This document shows positions 45,264-55,525 of a stretch of DNA of 64,000 bases, piece after piece. This DNA comes from Thalassovita taeanensis (GTDB taxonomy: Bacteria > Pseudomonadota > Alphaproteobacteria > Rhodobacterales > Rhodobacteraceae). The stretch's first letter is position 1; every line of letters begins with the position of its first letter. The notes below the pieces were generated by a model, which was given only the letters and a program-made list of their open reading frames with translations, made no database searches and had not been told where the DNA came from. The DNA is taken from assembly GCF_900110775.1 (NCBI RefSeq), contig NZ_FOEP01000001.1:124001-188000 (forward strand). The letters are read 5' to 3'. A program made the position numbers and the translations under genes.

Positions 45264-46282
45264 GATGCCTCCGATGTGATGCGCGCCAACGCGTCGAGTT
45301 TCTGTTTTGCGGCTCCGCTGTCAAGGCTGTCGCGCGCCATCGCAACGCCATCTTTCAGGTCGGTCACCTTGCCCGCCACCAGCAGGGCGGCGGCGGAATT
45401 CAGCAGCACCGCGTCGCGGTAGGCCGACGGCACACCGGCCAGCAGCGCCCGAAAGGCCACAGCGTTTTCCGTAGGGGTGCCGCCAACGATCGCCTCGAAC
45501 GGATGCACCGGCAGCCCGAAATCGTCGGGGTGCACCTCGAAATCCGAAATGCTGCCATCTTCGTTCAACGCGCTGACCCAGCTGAGGCCCGAAATCGCCA
45601 GCTCGTCAGTGCCGTCGCTGCCATGTACCAGCCAGGCTTTCTCGCTGCCCAGTTGGCCAAGGGTTTCCGCCATGGGCCGGATCAGATCGCGGGTAAAGAC
45701 GCCGGTCAGCTGGCGCTTGACCCCCGCAGGGTTGGTCAGCGGTCCGAGGATGTTGAAAATTGTCCGGGTGCCAAGCTCGGCCCGGACCGGGCCGACATGC
45801 GCCATGGCCGGGTGGTGCATTGGCGCCATCATGAACGCGATCCCGCAGGTTTCCAGCGCTTTTTCAACGGTTTGCACGCCAACCATCACACCCACGCCCA
45901 TTTGCGTAAGCGCATCCGCCGCACCGGATTTTGAGCTAAGGTTGCGGTTGCCATGCTTGGCCACCGGTACGCCCGCACCCGCCACCACAAACGCGGTCGC
46001 GGTCGAGATGTTCAGCGTGCCCTTGCCATCGCCCCCGGTGCCAACGATATCCATCGCGCCTTCCGGGGCGCGGACCTTGTGGCATTTCGCCCGCATCACG
46101 GTGGCGGCAGCAGTGTATTCGCCAACGGTTTCGCCCCGCGTGCGCAGCGCCATCAAAAGCCCGCCGATCTGGGCCGGGGTCGCTTCGCCCTCGAACAGGA
46201 TGGTAAAGGCGGCTTCGGCCTCGGCCTCGGTCAGGGGGCGGTCAGCCGCGGCCCCGATCAGTGGTTTCAACGCATCGCTCAT
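45260..46282 (-). CDS. trpD: Anthranilate phosphoribosyltransferase
   Basis: 340 residues. It joins anthranilate to [23 protein letters not shown] binds PRPP, and [21 protein letters not shown] and [14 protein letters not shown] contact anthranilate. It overlaps trpG upstream and trpC downstream (4 bp each), indicating coupled translation. Confidence 0.97.
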   Translation of the reverse strand: MSDALKPLIGAAADRPLTEAEAEAAFTILFEGEATPAQIGGLLMALRTRGETVGEYTAAATVMRAKCHKVRAPEGAMDIVGTGGDGKGTLNISTATAFVVAGAGVPVAKHGNRNLSSKSGAADALTQMGVGVMVGVQTVEKALETCGIAFMMAPMHHPAMAHVGPVRAELGTRTIFNILGPLTNPAGVKRQLTGVFTRDLIRPMAETLGQLGSEKAWLVHGSDGTDELAISGLSWVSALNEDGSISDFEVHPDDFGLPVHPFEAIVGGTPTENAVAFRALLAGVPSAYRDAVLLNSAAALLVAGKVTDLKDGVAMARDSLDSGAAKQKLDALARITSEAS

Positions 46283-46860
46283 GCTGGAACCTTCATAACA
46301 TTCAGGAAGTTCTGCAACAGTTTATGCCCATGCTGCGAGGCGATGGATTCGGGGTGAAACTGCACGCCATGGATCGGCAGGTCTCGGTGTTGCAGCCCCA
46401 TGATCGTGCCGTCTTCCAGCTCTGCCGTGACTTCAAGACAGTCGGGCAGGGTGGCACGCTCAACGATCAGCGAGTGATAGCGCGTCGCCTCGAACGGGCT
46501 GGGTAGCCCGGCAAACAGGCCTTTGCCGCTGTGGCGGATCAATCCCATCTTGCCATGCACGATCTCGTGGCAGCGCACGACCTTGCCGCCGAAGGCCTGC
46601 CCAATGGTCTGATGGCCCAAGCAGACGCCCATCAGTGGCGTTTTGGTTTCCGCCGCCGCTGCCGTCAGCGCCAAGCAGATCCCGGCCTGATCCGGGTCAC
46701 ACGGGCCGGGGGACAGCAAAATCCCGGCTGGGTTCATCGCCATTGCGGCCTGTACATCCAGCGCATCATTGCGTTTCACCACGATATCGGCGCCAAGTTC
46801 ACCCAGATAGTGAACAAGATTATAGGTAAAACTGTCGTAATTATCGATCAGAAGCAGCAT
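46279..46860 (-). CDS. trpG: Anthranilate synthase glutamine amidotransferase component
   Basis: 193 residues from ATG 46860. The class I amidotransferase triad is Cys80 ([10 protein letters not shown]), His169 and Glu171 (FHPES). It supplies ammonia to TrpE, encoded 2.5 kb upstream and separate. TrpG may also serve as PabA for folate. Start follows ATAGGCC, not a strong site; an extension to 46902 adds 14 codons without homology. Confidence 0.95.
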   Translation of the reverse strand: MLLLIDNYDSFTYNLVHYLGELGADIVVKRNDALDVQAAMAMNPAGILLSPGPCDPDQAGICLALTAAAAETKTPLMGVCLGHQTIGQAFGGKVVRCHEIVHGKMGLIRHSGKGLFAGLPSPFEATRYHSLIVERATLPDCLEVTAELEDGTIMGLQHRDLPIHGVQFHPESIASQHGHKLLQNFLNVMKVPA

Positions 46861-46966
46861 CTGGCCTATCTTTGTGTTTTGGGGGCTAGAGGCCCGTCGC
46901 ATCGTCGCGGTATACTTGTTCAGTCTTGCCCCGGACCGTCAAGGGGGGCAAGGCCTGCAAGGCACA

Positions 46967-48481
46967 ATGAGACGGAATAGTCGAAGGGGCAGAATATTGG
47001 CGCGCGGCGTAGTAAGCGGATTTGTCTGGGGAGCGGTTTTTGCCGTGGTTGGGGTTGGTATGGCCTCGCTTATTGTTGGCACGATTGATGCGCCGCGGCC
47101 CGAAGCCGAAGCCGTGGATGTGCCCGCCGGGTCGGGTTTCGATGGCGCGCGCGAGGATAAAGAGGCCGACCTGCCGGGGGCTCAGCCGGTTGAAACGCCA
47201 GCCGCCGCACCGCGCGCCGAAGCGCCGGGGCTGGACGATCTGGGACCGCTGGATAAAGCTGATACCTTGCCTGCGGGTCTGCCTGAAACCGGCAGTCCCG
47301 ACAGCGGCCTGACAGCGCCCACCGAGAATGGCAACAGCCCCGATGCCCCCGCCGGTGCCGATATGCCGGTGCAATCCGACCAACCGGGCGCCGCCCCACA
47401 GGCGCCGGTGCCGGATGCGGATCTTTCGATCTCGACCGAACCTGCGCAGCCCGCGCCGCCCGCGCAACCTGAGGACAGCGGCTTTGCGCAGACCGCCCCC
47501 CCGAACGTCACGACCGACGAGCCGGTGCAGCCGGTTCCGCCAAAGGCCGAGCCGATTCCGGTGCCTGTGGTGATCGTGCCTTTGCCTGATGATCAAGTGG
47601 AACAGCCAGCGCCCGAAGATGCCACGCCGGATGCCGAAGAAGGCGCGCCGCCCGCGCCACGAGCCGGGGAGGCCGTGCCGTTGCCATCGGTGACGGACCC
47701 GGCCGCGCCGGATGAGGCACGGCCGCGTATTGGCACGCCAGTCGGTACGCTGACAGACCGGGCCGAGACGGCACAGACCGCGCCAGTGGTGATGACGCCA
47801 GCCACGCCGTTCGAAACCTATGCCGAGCCGTTTGCCAACCCCGAGGGCAAGCCTGTGATGGCGATTGTCTTGATCGACCGGGGGGACAGCAAGATTGGGA
47901 TCGAAGCTCTGTCGAGCTTTCCCTATCCGCTGAGCTTCGCGGTGGATGCCACAAGCCCGATGGGACAGGCCGCAATGGCGCGGTATCGTAAGGCCGGGTT
48001 CGAGGTTCTGGCCCTGTCCGACATCCCGTTGGGCGCCACGCCTGCGGACACGGAAATGCTGCTGCGGGCCACGCTGCGCGAGCTGCCCGAGGTCGTGGCG
48101 GTGATGGAAGGCGATGGCTCGGGGCTGCAGTCTGACAAGGCGGTTTCCGATCAGGTGACGGGCATTCTGTCCGAGACAGGACACGGATTGGTGTTGTTTC
48201 CCAAAGGGTTGAATACGGCGCAGAAGCTGGCGGCGAAATCCGGCGTGGTGGCGGCGACGGTATTCCGTGACTTTGATAGCAAGGGACAGAATGCTTCGTC
48301 TGTGCGGCGGTTTCTGGATCAGGCGGCGTTTCGCGCCGGGCAGGAAGAGGGCGGCGTGATCATGGTCGGGCGGCTGCGGCCCGAGACGATTTCCGCACTG
48401 CTGCTTTGGGGCCTGCAGGACCGGGCGAGCCGGGTGGCGCTGGCGCCGGTTTCGGCTGTGTTGAAAGAGGTCGTGCGTTAG
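46967..48481 (+). CDS. Divergent polysaccharide deacetylase family protein
   Basis: 504 residues if started at ATG 46967; an ATG at 46874 or a TTG at 46994 are alternatives. A signal-anchor ([20 protein letters not shown]) precedes a Pro/Ala/Glu-rich linker of over 200 residues (about 50-290). The C-terminal domain (about 310-504) begins [20 protein letters not shown] and includes [32 protein letters not shown] and [12 protein letters not shown], matching the YibQ-type divergent polysaccharide deacetylases. Family catalytic residues are often altered, so activity is uncertain. It overlaps the convergent pseudouridine synthase by 4 bp. Confidence 0.75.
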   Translation: MRRNSRRGRILARGVVSGFVWGAVFAVVGVGMASLIVGTIDAPRPEAEAVDVPAGSGFDGAREDKEADLPGAQPVETPAAAPRAEAPGLDDLGPLDKADTLPAGLPETGSPDSGLTAPTENGNSPDAPAGADMPVQSDQPGAAPQAPVPDADLSISTEPAQPAPPAQPEDSGFAQTAPPNVTTDEPVQPVPPKAEPIPVPVVIVPLPDDQVEQPAPEDATPDAEEGAPPAPRAGEAVPLPSVTDPAAPDEARPRIGTPVGTLTDRAETAQTAPVVMTPATPFETYAEPFANPEGKPVMAIVLIDRGDSKIGIEALSSFPYPLSFAVDATSPMGQAAMARYRKAGFEVLALSDIPLGATPADTEMLLRATLRELPEVVAVMEGDGSGLQSDKAVSDQVTGILSETGHGLVLFPKGLNTAQKLAAKSGVVAATVFRDFDSKGQNASSVRRFLDQAAFRAGQEEGGVIMVGRLRPETISALLLWGLQDRASRVALAPVSAVLKEVVR

Positions 48482-49035
48482 AGCGGGGCTTTGACGTCAC
48501 GCCACTGACCGGGGGCCAGACCGTCGAGCGACCAGTCGCCGATGCGGGCACGGATCAGGCGCAGGGTGGGGAAGCCGACAGCGGCTGTCATCCGCCGAAC
48601 CTGCCGGTTGCGACCTTCGGAAATCGTCAGCTCAATCCAGCAGTCGGGCACGGATTTGCGCACACGGATCGGCGGAGACCTGTCCCAAACCTGTGGATTT
48701 TCAATGCGTTGCGTCTTTGCGGGGCGGGTGGGGCCGTCTTTGAGGGCGACGCCTTGGCGCAGGTTTTGCAGGGCCTGATCGGTGATCTCGCCTTCGACCT
48801 GAACCAGATAGGTCTTTTCCTGCTTGTGGCGCGGGTCCGAGATCCGGGCCTGTAGCTTGCCGTCATCGGTCAGGATCATCAGGCCTTCGCTGTCGCGATC
48901 AAGGCGGCCCGCCGGGTAAACCTTTGGCACGTCGATGAAATCTGACAGGGTTTTACGCGGAGACCCTTCGGTGCCACGGTCGGTGAACTGTGACAGCACA
49001 TCATAGGGTTTATTGAACAGGATCACACGGGTCAT
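48478..49035 (-). CDS. RsuA/RluE-type rRNA pseudouridine synthase
   Basis: 185 residues without an S4 domain, as in RluE. It starts [19 protein letters not shown]; the catalytic Asp46 is in [16 protein letters not shown], followed by [14 protein letters not shown] and [22 protein letters not shown]. RluE modifies 23S rRNA U2457 in E. coli; the same target is only inferred. It lies downstream of an 11-bp repeat array (49094-49137) that may overlap its promoter. Confidence 0.9.
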   Translation of the reverse strand: MTRVILFNKPYDVLSQFTDRGTEGSPRKTLSDFIDVPKVYPAGRLDRDSEGLMILTDDGKLQARISDPRHKQEKTYLVQVEGEITDQALQNLRQGVALKDGPTRPAKTQRIENPQVWDRSPPIRVRKSVPDCWIELTISEGRNRQVRRMTAAVGFPTLRLIRARIGDWSLDGLAPGQWRDVKAPL

Positions 49036-49093
49036 GCCTGCGTCCTAGCCGGTTTTGCGGAGCGCGAAAAGGGGGCTGGGGGCGCGAAACCGG

Positions 49094-49137
49094 CATGCAC
49101 AGGACATGCACATCTCATGCACATGCGATGCAGATCG
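49094..49137. repeat. Four tandem copies of the 11-bp CATGCACATnn repeat
   Basis: Units start at 49094, 49105, 49116 and 49127 (CATGCACAGGA, CATGCACATCT, CATGCACATGC, GATGCAGATCG). The period is 11 bp throughout, as in the array at 2181-2213. It lies 59 bp upstream of the pseudouridine synthase start and next to a composite hairpin element. Confidence 0.75.
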
Positions 49138-49148
49138 CGATGCTGGGT

Positions 49149-49224
49149 GGGGGCGCTGCCCCCGACGTTGAAAATCCAAGGAATTTTCAACGCCTCCCCC
49201 GGAGTATTTTGCTCAGAAAGAAGC
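49149..49224. repeat. Composite intergenic hairpin/tail repeat element, copy C
   Basis: Hairpin 1 GGGGGC-GCT-GCCCCC (49149-49163); hairpin 2 CGTTGAAAAT (49166-49175) with ATTTTCAACG (49183-49192), extended by CC/GG with one bulged A; tail CCCCCGGAGTATTTTGCTC and AGAAAGAAGC to 49224. Compared with copy B the stem sequence differs but pairing and the bulge are kept. Confidence 0.65.
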
Positions 49225-49295
49225 CCGAGGAGTCGGGGGCGTGGGTGTGGTGCGTGCCCGGTGGTGGGGCTGAGCGCGGGGGCGGTGAAAGGATC

Positions 49296-49316
49296 GCCCG
49301 GCGTCGCCGGGCCTTT
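49296..49316 (-). terminator. Hairpin terminator of trpE
   Basis: GCCCGGCG (49296-49303) pairs with CGCCGGGC (49305-49312), so the loop must open to 3-5 nt. It is 18 nt past the trpE stop; the minus strand continues GATCCTTTC, a modest U-tract. Confidence 0.6.
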
Positions 49317-49330
49317 GGTCGCGGTGTCTG

Positions 49331-50842
49331 TCAGCCGTTGCCATTTCCGGTGAAGCGCGCGGCGTCGGCGGCGGCGCGGCGGATGGCGTTGGATTTATGC
49401 ACGGTCTCTTGATACTCGGCCTCGGGGTCGCTGTCGTAGACAACGCCGCCGCCGGCCTGGATATAGAGTTTGCGGTCTTTGACGATGGCGGTACGCAACG
49501 CGATGCACATGTCCATGTCGCCACCCGCGCTGAAATAGCCCAGACCGCCGCCGTAAACGCCGCGCTTTTCCGGTTCCAGCTCGTCGATGATCTGCATGGC
49601 GCGCACTTTCGGGGCGCCGCTGACCGTGCCTGCGGGCATGCCGGCGAAGAAGGCCGACAGGGCGTCTTGATCGTCGGCCAGTTCGCCGGTGACGTTCGAG
49701 ACGATGTGCATGACGTGAGAATAGCGTTCGATGATGAATTGCTCGGTCGGTTTGACGGTGCCGATTTTGGATACGCGGCCGGTGTCGTTGCGGCCCAGAT
49801 CAAGCAGCATCAAGTGTTCGGCCAGCTCTTTCTTGTCGGCCAGCAGGTCAAGTTCGAGGGCTTTGTCCTCGGCCGGGGTGGCGCCGCGCGGGCGGGTGCC
49901 TGCGATCGGGCGGATTGTGACCTCGCGGTCGAAGACGCGCACGAGGATTTCGGGGCTGGCGCCGACCACCTGAAAGCCGCCGAAGTTGAAGTAGAACATG
50001 AACGGCGACGGGTTGGTGCGGCGCAGGCTGCGGTAGAGTGCGAAGGGCGGCAGCGGGAAATCCTGCGTCCAGCGTTGCGACGGGACCACCTGAAAGATGT
50101 CGCCGGCGCGGATGTAATCCTTGGCCTTTTCGACGGCGGCCATATAGCCGGATTTGGTGAAGTTCGACACTGGCGTGCCGGGTTCAAGGGCGTCGCCCAG
50201 GTCGCGGGTGGCTTGCGGCAGGGCGCGGTCGAGGTCGCGCAGCGCATCCATCACCCGTTCTGCGGCTTGGGCATAGGCGGCGCGGGCGGATTGACCGCCA
50301 GAGACCCAGGCGGGGGAGACCACGGTCACCTCGCCCTTGACGCCATCGAGTACGGCCACGACTGTGGGCCGCAGCATCACCGCGTCGGGCAGGCCGAGCG
50401 GGTCGGGGTTGACGTCGGGCAGGTGTTCGACCAGCCGGATCATGTCATAGCCGAGGTAGCCGAACAGGCCTGCGCTGGCGGCGGGCAGGTCTTCGGGCAG
50501 GTCGATGCGGCTTTCGGCGATCAGGGCGCGCAGGTTGTCCAGCGGGGCGCCGGGCTGATCTTCGAACGCTTCGGTATCGAAGCGGGCGTTGCGGTTCAGG
50601 CGGCTGGTGGTCCCGTGGCTTTGCCAGATCACATCGGGTTTCATGCCGATGATCGAGTAGCGGCCGCGGACCTCGCCCCCGGTGACGGATTCGAGCATGA
50701 AGGCGTCTTTCTGGGCGCCGGTCAGTTTCAGCATCAGCGATACGGGCGTATCGAGGTCGGCGGCCAGCCGGGCATAGACGACCTGATGTTCGCCCGCCTC
50801 ATAGGCGCGGGCGAAGCTTTCGAAGGTGGGGGTCAGTTCCAA
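49331..50842 (-). CDS. trpE: Anthranilate synthase component I
   Basis: 503 residues. It makes anthranilate from chorismate with ammonia from TrpG. A TTG start at 50842 is chosen: the frame then begins LTPTFESFARAYEAG as in relatives, with AAGGA upstream; no in-frame ATG lies nearby before Met37. The tryptophan feedback site LESVTGGEVRGRYS, then PTVVAVLDGVKGEVTVVS, FQVVPSQRW, RPIAGTRPRG, DLGRNDTGRVSKIGTV and SGAPKVRAMQIIDELEP are present. It follows ppiD at 12 bp with no room for a leader-peptide attenuator; any Trp control must act upstream. Confidence 0.96.
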   Translation of the reverse strand: MELTPTFESFARAYEAGEHQVVYARLAADLDTPVSLMLKLTGAQKDAFMLESVTGGEVRGRYSIIGMKPDVIWQSHGTTSRLNRNARFDTEAFEDQPGAPLDNLRALIAESRIDLPEDLPAASAGLFGYLGYDMIRLVEHLPDVNPDPLGLPDAVMLRPTVVAVLDGVKGEVTVVSPAWVSGGQSARAAYAQAAERVMDALRDLDRALPQATRDLGDALEPGTPVSNFTKSGYMAAVEKAKDYIRAGDIFQVVPSQRWTQDFPLPPFALYRSLRRTNPSPFMFYFNFGGFQVVGASPEILVRVFDREVTIRPIAGTRPRGATPAEDKALELDLLADKKELAEHLMLLDLGRNDTGRVSKIGTVKPTEQFIIERYSHVMHIVSNVTGELADDQDALSAFFAGMPAGTVSGAPKVRAMQIIDELEPEKRGVYGGGLGYFSAGGDMDMCIALRTAIVKDRKLYIQAGGGVVYDSDPEAEYQETVHKSNAIRRAAADAARFTGNGNG

Positions 50843-50854
50843 CGGTTCGTGTCC

Positions 50855-52693
50855 TTAGCGGAAGTTCGCGTGCACCGCGTTGAGCGCGGCCTGATCGAGC
50901 GAAATCCCGGCGCGATTCTGAATGTCGCGGGCATAGGCGGCATAGATGTCCTGCGCGATCCCGGCCTCGGTCTGGTCGGTGAGCGAGGCGGTCAGGGTCT
51001 CGACCTCGGGGTTGGTCATGTCGGGGGGCAGGATGTCATCGAGGCGGACGATCACCACGGCCTCGTCGCCGCTGATCACGGTGACATCGCCGGGGGTCAT
51101 GCCGAAGACCTGCGACAGGAAGCCGTTGGGCGTGCCGGGCATGAACTGATTGCGGGTCACGTCGGTTTCGATCTGCGCGGTCAGGCCGAGGGCGGCCATG
51201 TCTTCGCCTGCGGTCAGGCGGGTGAGCAGCGCGGTGGCCTGTTCGGCCAGTGCCTTGGTGGTTTCGGCGGCGGTCCAGCCTGCGATGGCATCGTCACGCA
51301 CGGTGTCGAGCGATTGCAGTTGTGGCGGCAGCTCTTCGTCGAGGCGCAGGGAGACGATGCCGCCGTCATCGAGATGGATCACCTGCGGGTAGTCGCCGGG
51401 TTGCACCGCAAGGGCGGCGTCGCGGAAGCCGGTGTAGGCGGCGATGTCTTCGGGCGCGCCATCGAACCAGTCGATCTGGGCGACGGTCATGCCCGCTTCG
51501 GCATGCAGTTCTTCCAATGTGGCGCCGCCGGCCAGCAGGTCATCGACGGTTTCAGCGGTGGTTTCGATCTGGCGGCGGGCGCGGTCGGTGGCGAGTTCGT
51601 CGCGCAGGTCATCGCGGACGTCGTCATAGGCGGTGGCTTGTTCGGGCAGCACGCCGTTGACACGGAACAGGGCCGGGCCGAGCGTGGTTTCAAACGGGCC
51701 GACGATATCGCCAACGTCGGCGTTGAACACGGCGCTGGCCTCGGGGCCGAGATCGGCGCGGGAGACGTCGCCCATGTCGATATCGGACAGCGAAAGGCCG
51801 CGTTCGGCGACGGTGGCCTCGAAATCGGTTTCTTCACGCTCGATCGCGGCTTTGGCGGTCTCGGCGGTGGTCATGTCGGGGAAGGACAGGCGTTCGACAA
51901 GGCGGCGTTCGGGTTGGTTGAACTCGGCGCTGCGGGCATCGTATTGCGCCTGAATGTCAGCCTCGTCGACCTCGACCGTGTCGAGCAGCATGTCGGGCGA
52001 CAGCCACGCATAGGTCAGTCGCTTTTTGGCGGGCGTGGTGAAGGCCGGTTCGTTGGCAGCATAGTAGGCGGCCAGTTGATCTTCGGTCGGGGCGGGCAGG
52101 GGCGTGGTCAGATCGTCGGGGGTGATCTGAGCCCAGACAAAACCGCGCCGTTCGGCGGCATAGGCCACCAGCGTGTCGACAAAGGCGGCGGGCACGGGCG
52201 CGCCCTTGATCACGGCACCCTGAAGGATCGCGCGGGTGGTGTCGGCGCGGATCTGCGCCTCGAATTTGGATTCGGTCAGCCCGGCTTGGGACAGGGTGAA
52301 CTTGTATGCCTCGCGGTCGAAGTCACCGGCGGGGCCTTGAAAGGCGTCAATCGCCACGATCTGACGGCGCAGGTTTTCGTCACCGATTGACAGGCCCAGC
52401 GTTGCGGCCTCGTTATCCAGAGCGGCCTGACCGATCAGGCGGCCGAGCACGTTTTTATCCAAGCCGAAGGATTGCGCCTGTTCGAAGGTGATCGACTGCC
52501 CGGTCTGGGCCTCGATCGCGCGGATGTCTTCTTGCAGGGCGCGGGCGTAATCGTTGATGTCGATTTCCTGATCCCCGACCGAGCCGATGGTGCGGACGTT
52601 GCCCGACAGGTTGGTCACGCCAAAGCCGCCCAGACCCAGAACCAGAAGGCCCATCAGGCCCCATACCAGAGTTTTTGTTGCGCCGCTCGCCAT
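50855..52693 (-). CDS. PpiD/SurA-type periplasmic peptidyl-prolyl isomerase
   Basis: 612 residues. One N-terminal membrane helix (TLVWGLMGLLVLGLGGFGV, 8-26) anchors a periplasmic chaperone. The SurA-N-like region (VGDQEIDINDYARALQEDIR) is followed by a degenerate parvulin domain around 240-370 (RLVERLSFPDMTTAETAKA, DIVGPFETTLGPALFRVNG). PpiD-type proteins assist folding of outer-membrane proteins. It is between the aminotransferase and trpE on the minus strand. Confidence 0.88.
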   Translation of the reverse strand: MASGATKTLVWGLMGLLVLGLGGFGVTNLSGNVRTIGSVGDQEIDINDYARALQEDIRAIEAQTGQSITFEQAQSFGLDKNVLGRLIGQAALDNEAATLGLSIGDENLRRQIVAIDAFQGPAGDFDREAYKFTLSQAGLTESKFEAQIRADTTRAILQGAVIKGAPVPAAFVDTLVAYAAERRGFVWAQITPDDLTTPLPAPTEDQLAAYYAANEPAFTTPAKKRLTYAWLSPDMLLDTVEVDEADIQAQYDARSAEFNQPERRLVERLSFPDMTTAETAKAAIEREETDFEATVAERGLSLSDIDMGDVSRADLGPEASAVFNADVGDIVGPFETTLGPALFRVNGVLPEQATAYDDVRDDLRDELATDRARRQIETTAETVDDLLAGGATLEELHAEAGMTVAQIDWFDGAPEDIAAYTGFRDAALAVQPGDYPQVIHLDDGGIVSLRLDEELPPQLQSLDTVRDDAIAGWTAAETTKALAEQATALLTRLTAGEDMAALGLTAQIETDVTRNQFMPGTPNGFLSQVFGMTPGDVTVISGDEAVVIVRLDDILPPDMTNPEVETLTASLTDQTEAGIAQDIYAAYARDIQNRAGISLDQAALNAVHANFR

Positions 52694-52734
52694 GGTCTTC
52701 GCCTCGCCGGGTCGTTGAAAAATGTCGCCCGTGT

Positions 52735-53937
52735 CTACGACGAGTGCTGGATGGGGGCAAGGGCCGAGCGCAGGCCCGAGAGCCTGTCAAACAACTGTCC
52801 GATCCCCGCCCGGTCGATATTGGCAAAGGCGATGCGCAGCTGACGCTGACCTGCGGGGTCATCATGAGGCATGAACATGGTGCCGGGCAGGGCCAGAACG
52901 CCCGCAGTGCCAACCATCGCCTGCGCCAGATCATGCGACGAGCGGCGGAACGGGTGTTGAATATAGGCGAAATAGGCGCCGACCCCGAGCAGTTTCCAGC
53001 CGTCATGTTCGAGCGCGGGAAAGCCCTGTTCGATGGCGGAGCGGCGATCAAGGATCTCGGCCCGTTCACCGGCCAGCCATTGGCCGAGGTTGCGCATCCC
53101 CCACAGGGCGGCGTGCTGCGCCAGCTGGTTGGGGCAGATGGTGACGGTATCGAGAAATTTCTCGACCTCGGCCAGGCGCGCGGGCGAGGCGATCATCGCG
53201 CCGACCCGGTGGCCGGTCAGCCGGTAGGCCTTGGAGAAGGAATAGAGCTGTATCAGCGTATCGTCCCAGTCGGGATCAGTGAACAGGTCATGCGGCGCGC
53301 CGGTTTGGCTGTGAAAATCGCGGTAGGTTTCATCGACGATCAGGGCAATGCCTGCGGCGCGGGCGATATCACGGAAGGCGGCGACCAGATCGGCGGGGTA
53401 TTCGACGCCGCCGGGGTTGTTCGGCGTGACCAGCACGATGGCCTTGGTGCGCGGGGTGATCAGCGCCTGCGCCAGATCGGGGTCGGGCAGCAGCCCCGAT
53501 CCGGTGGGCAGGGCCACGGCGCGCACGCCGGTCATGTCGAGCCACATTTTATGATTGAAATACCAGGGGGTTGGAAGAATAACTTCATCCCCTTCGGTGG
53601 TCAGGGTCATCAGGGCGGCGCAAAACGCCTGATTGCAGCCCGAGGTGATGCAGACGTTCTGCGCGGCGATCTCGCCGCCGTATGCTTCGGCAAACTGGCT
53701 GGCCACCTCGGCGCGCAGCTCGGGCAGGCCAAGGACGGGGCCGTAAAGGTGCGCCTCGGGCAGGGTCAGGGCGGTTTCGGCGATTGCTTCGCGCAGGGCC
53801 TGCGGCGGCGGGTCGACGGGGGCGGCCTGACTGACGTTGATCAGCGGACGCTCGGGTGGGAACGAGATGCCATCAAGCCAGCGCCGCGCCTCCATCACAG
53901 GAGGAGAGAATGTGGTGGCAGTACGGGGCAAGGGCAT
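52735..53937 (-). CDS. Class I/II pyridoxal-phosphate aminotransferase
   Basis: 400 residues, complete. The PLP lysine is Lys236 in LYSFSKAYRLTGHRVG; TPNNPGGVEYPADL and DETYRDFHS bind the cofactor and C-terminal RQLRIAFANI contains the substrate-carboxylate Arg. The substrate is unknown; aspartate/aromatic aminotransferases share this pattern. It is in the long minus-strand run ahead of ppiD and trpE but no specific pathway is shown. Confidence 0.88.
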   Translation of the reverse strand: MPLPRTATTFSPPVMEARRWLDGISFPPERPLINVSQAAPVDPPPQALREAIAETALTLPEAHLYGPVLGLPELRAEVASQFAEAYGGEIAAQNVCITSGCNQAFCAALMTLTTEGDEVILPTPWYFNHKMWLDMTGVRAVALPTGSGLLPDPDLAQALITPRTKAIVLVTPNNPGGVEYPADLVAAFRDIARAAGIALIVDETYRDFHSQTGAPHDLFTDPDWDDTLIQLYSFSKAYRLTGHRVGAMIASPARLAEVEKFLDTVTICPNQLAQHAALWGMRNLGQWLAGERAEILDRRSAIEQGFPALEHDGWKLLGVGAYFAYIQHPFRRSSHDLAQAMVGTAGVLALPGTMFMPHDDPAGQRQLRIAFANIDRAGIGQLFDRLSGLRSALAPIQHSS

Positions 53938-54009
53938 GGTCAGTCTCGGAGTTGTTGTGCCAAGCGACGCTAGCGCCGTGGCGCGGGAAAGGGAAGCCCG
54001 TGCGCGCCC

Positions 54010-54915
54010 CTATCGCGACAGGCGCGCCGTGACCTGATAATAGAGGTCGACCGCGATCCAGGAGGTCACGAACACCAGCCCCGTCAGCAGTTTCTTGTTG
54101 GATTCGTACGGGATGAAGTGGGTAAAAAACACGATGAAGGCCGGGTGCACCAGATAGATGCCAAAGGCGGTGGAGCCGAGGCGCGAGGGCCATGTGGCGT
54201 TGATGTGCAGGCCCATGAACACCTCGAACAGGATCACGGCCAATGTCAGGTAGACGATTGGCAGCTCGGCGCCCATGCCGACACCGATCGCGCAAATGAA
54301 CACCAGAAAGGAGGCATAGTAGATCGGCGTGCCGCGCCCGCGCAGCAGGCCATAGAGCAGGGTCGGAAACACCGAGGACCATTGAATGAGCGGTTGCGGC
54401 AGTTCGGCCGTCAGATAGAGATAGAGCGCGACGCAGGCCGTAATGCTGCAGATGATCCAAAGCGCGGCCTGTGCGGCGATGGTGCGCGGCACCAGCGCGA
54501 TCACATAGATCAGCGGCGAGACCAGCAGCATGAACGGCAAGAACCACAGGTGCAGCGCCGGGCCGATCAGCAACGACAGGGGGTTGGTCAGCCGGAACGT
54601 GGCGGCGGGGCCATCCAGAAGGGTGAACAGCGCCAGATAGATCCCGCACCAGATCAGCCAGGGCACTAGGATGCGCTGCAGGCGGCTGATGGCAAAGCGG
54701 CGAAACCCGTGGCGCGCAACCGAGGCACCGGACAGGGCCACGCTGAGCAGGATGAACAGCGACAGCGCGGTATTGCCCAGCTGCGCCCCGGTCCCGCCAA
54801 GATGCCCCATGACGATAAAGATCATCGCAAGGAAGCGCAGCAGCTCGAGCGATTGGCGTTTTTTCGTGCGGGGTATGGCTTGGCTTGGCATGGCTGTGCC
54901 TTGCGTGGTCGTCAT
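54010..54915 (-). CDS. Acyltransferase 3 family membrane protein
   Basis: 301 residues from ATG 54915 (AAGGACGAC upstream); an extension to 54981 would overlap gpt. It has about ten membrane helices with the family start SLELLRFLAMIFIVMGHLGG, the catalytic-type His in VMGHLGG and RLQRILVPWLIWCGIYL. Such proteins O-acetylate or acylate surface polysaccharides or periplasmic glucans. The acceptor is unknown; no polysaccharide cluster is near. Confidence 0.82.
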   Translation of the reverse strand: MTTTQGTAMPSQAIPRTKKRQSLELLRFLAMIFIVMGHLGGTGAQLGNTALSLFILLSVALSGASVARHGFRRFAISRLQRILVPWLIWCGIYLALFTLLDGPAATFRLTNPLSLLIGPALHLWFLPFMLLVSPLIYVIALVPRTIAAQAALWIICSITACVALYLYLTAELPQPLIQWSSVFPTLLYGLLRGRGTPIYYASFLVFICAIGVGMGAELPIVYLTLAVILFEVFMGLHINATWPSRLGSTAFGIYLVHPAFIVFFTHFIPYESNKKLLTGLVFVTSWIAVDLYYQVTARLSR

Positions 54916-54977
54916 TGCAAATGTGTCGTCCTTGAATAGTTTATTCAGCGGACGCGCTGCAAAGCCGAGCCGCGGTA

Positions 54978-55481
54978 TCAATCCTTGCCGCGATAGGGTT
55001 CAACATATTGCAGCGCCATGTCCCATGGGAAGAATATCCATGTGTCCTGACTGACTTCGGTGATAAATGTGTCCACCTGAGGGCGGCCCTGCGGTTTGGC
55101 ATAGACTGTTGCAAAATGCGCACGCGGGTAAAGCTTGCGCACCAGTTCCAGGGTTTTGCCGCTGTCCACCAGGTCATCCACGACGAGGATTCCGGTGCCG
55201 TCGCCCATGATCGTGGCGTCGGGGGCCTTGAGCACGCGGGCCTCGGTACGTTCCTGATTGTTGTAGGATTTGATACTGATGGTATCGACGGTGCGGATAT
55301 CCAGCTCGCGCGCGACGATCATCGCCGGGGCCATGCCGCCACGGGTGATCGCCACAACAGCACGCCAGGCGCCATCGTCGGGGCCGTGGCCATCCAGCCG
55401 CCAGGCCAGCGCCCGGCTGTCGCGGTGGATCTGATCCCAGCTGATGTGGAAGCCTTTTTCATGCGGCAGGCGGTCGGTCAT
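54978..55481 (-). CDS. gpt: Xanthine phosphoribosyltransferase
   Basis: 167 residues. The PRPP motif [11 protein letters not shown] (100-110) is complete; SIKSYNNQ and the C-terminal [17 protein letters not shown] match the GPT-type enzymes that salvage xanthine and guanine. Start ATG 55481 follows AGAGAGACC. It is 44 bp after a LysE-type exporter on the same strand. Confidence 0.93.
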   Translation of the reverse strand: MTDRLPHEKGFHISWDQIHRDSRALAWRLDGHGPDDGAWRAVVAITRGGMAPAMIVARELDIRTVDTISIKSYNNQERTEARVLKAPDATIMGDGTGILVVDDLVDSGKTLELVRKLYPRAHFATVYAKPQGRPQVDTFITEVSQDTWIFFPWDMALQYVEPYRGKD

Positions 55482-55525
55482 GCTGGTCTCTCTTTTGTCT
55501 GTCTGTTCTGTCGTGGATCGGGCGA

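Noticed and set aside
49397-52390. A 997-codon open frame on the plus strand opposite trpE and ppiD
   Set aside because: Composition is Gly/His/Val/Asp-rich with no domain, as expected antisense to GC-rich coding DNA; the minus-strand genes have clear motifs.
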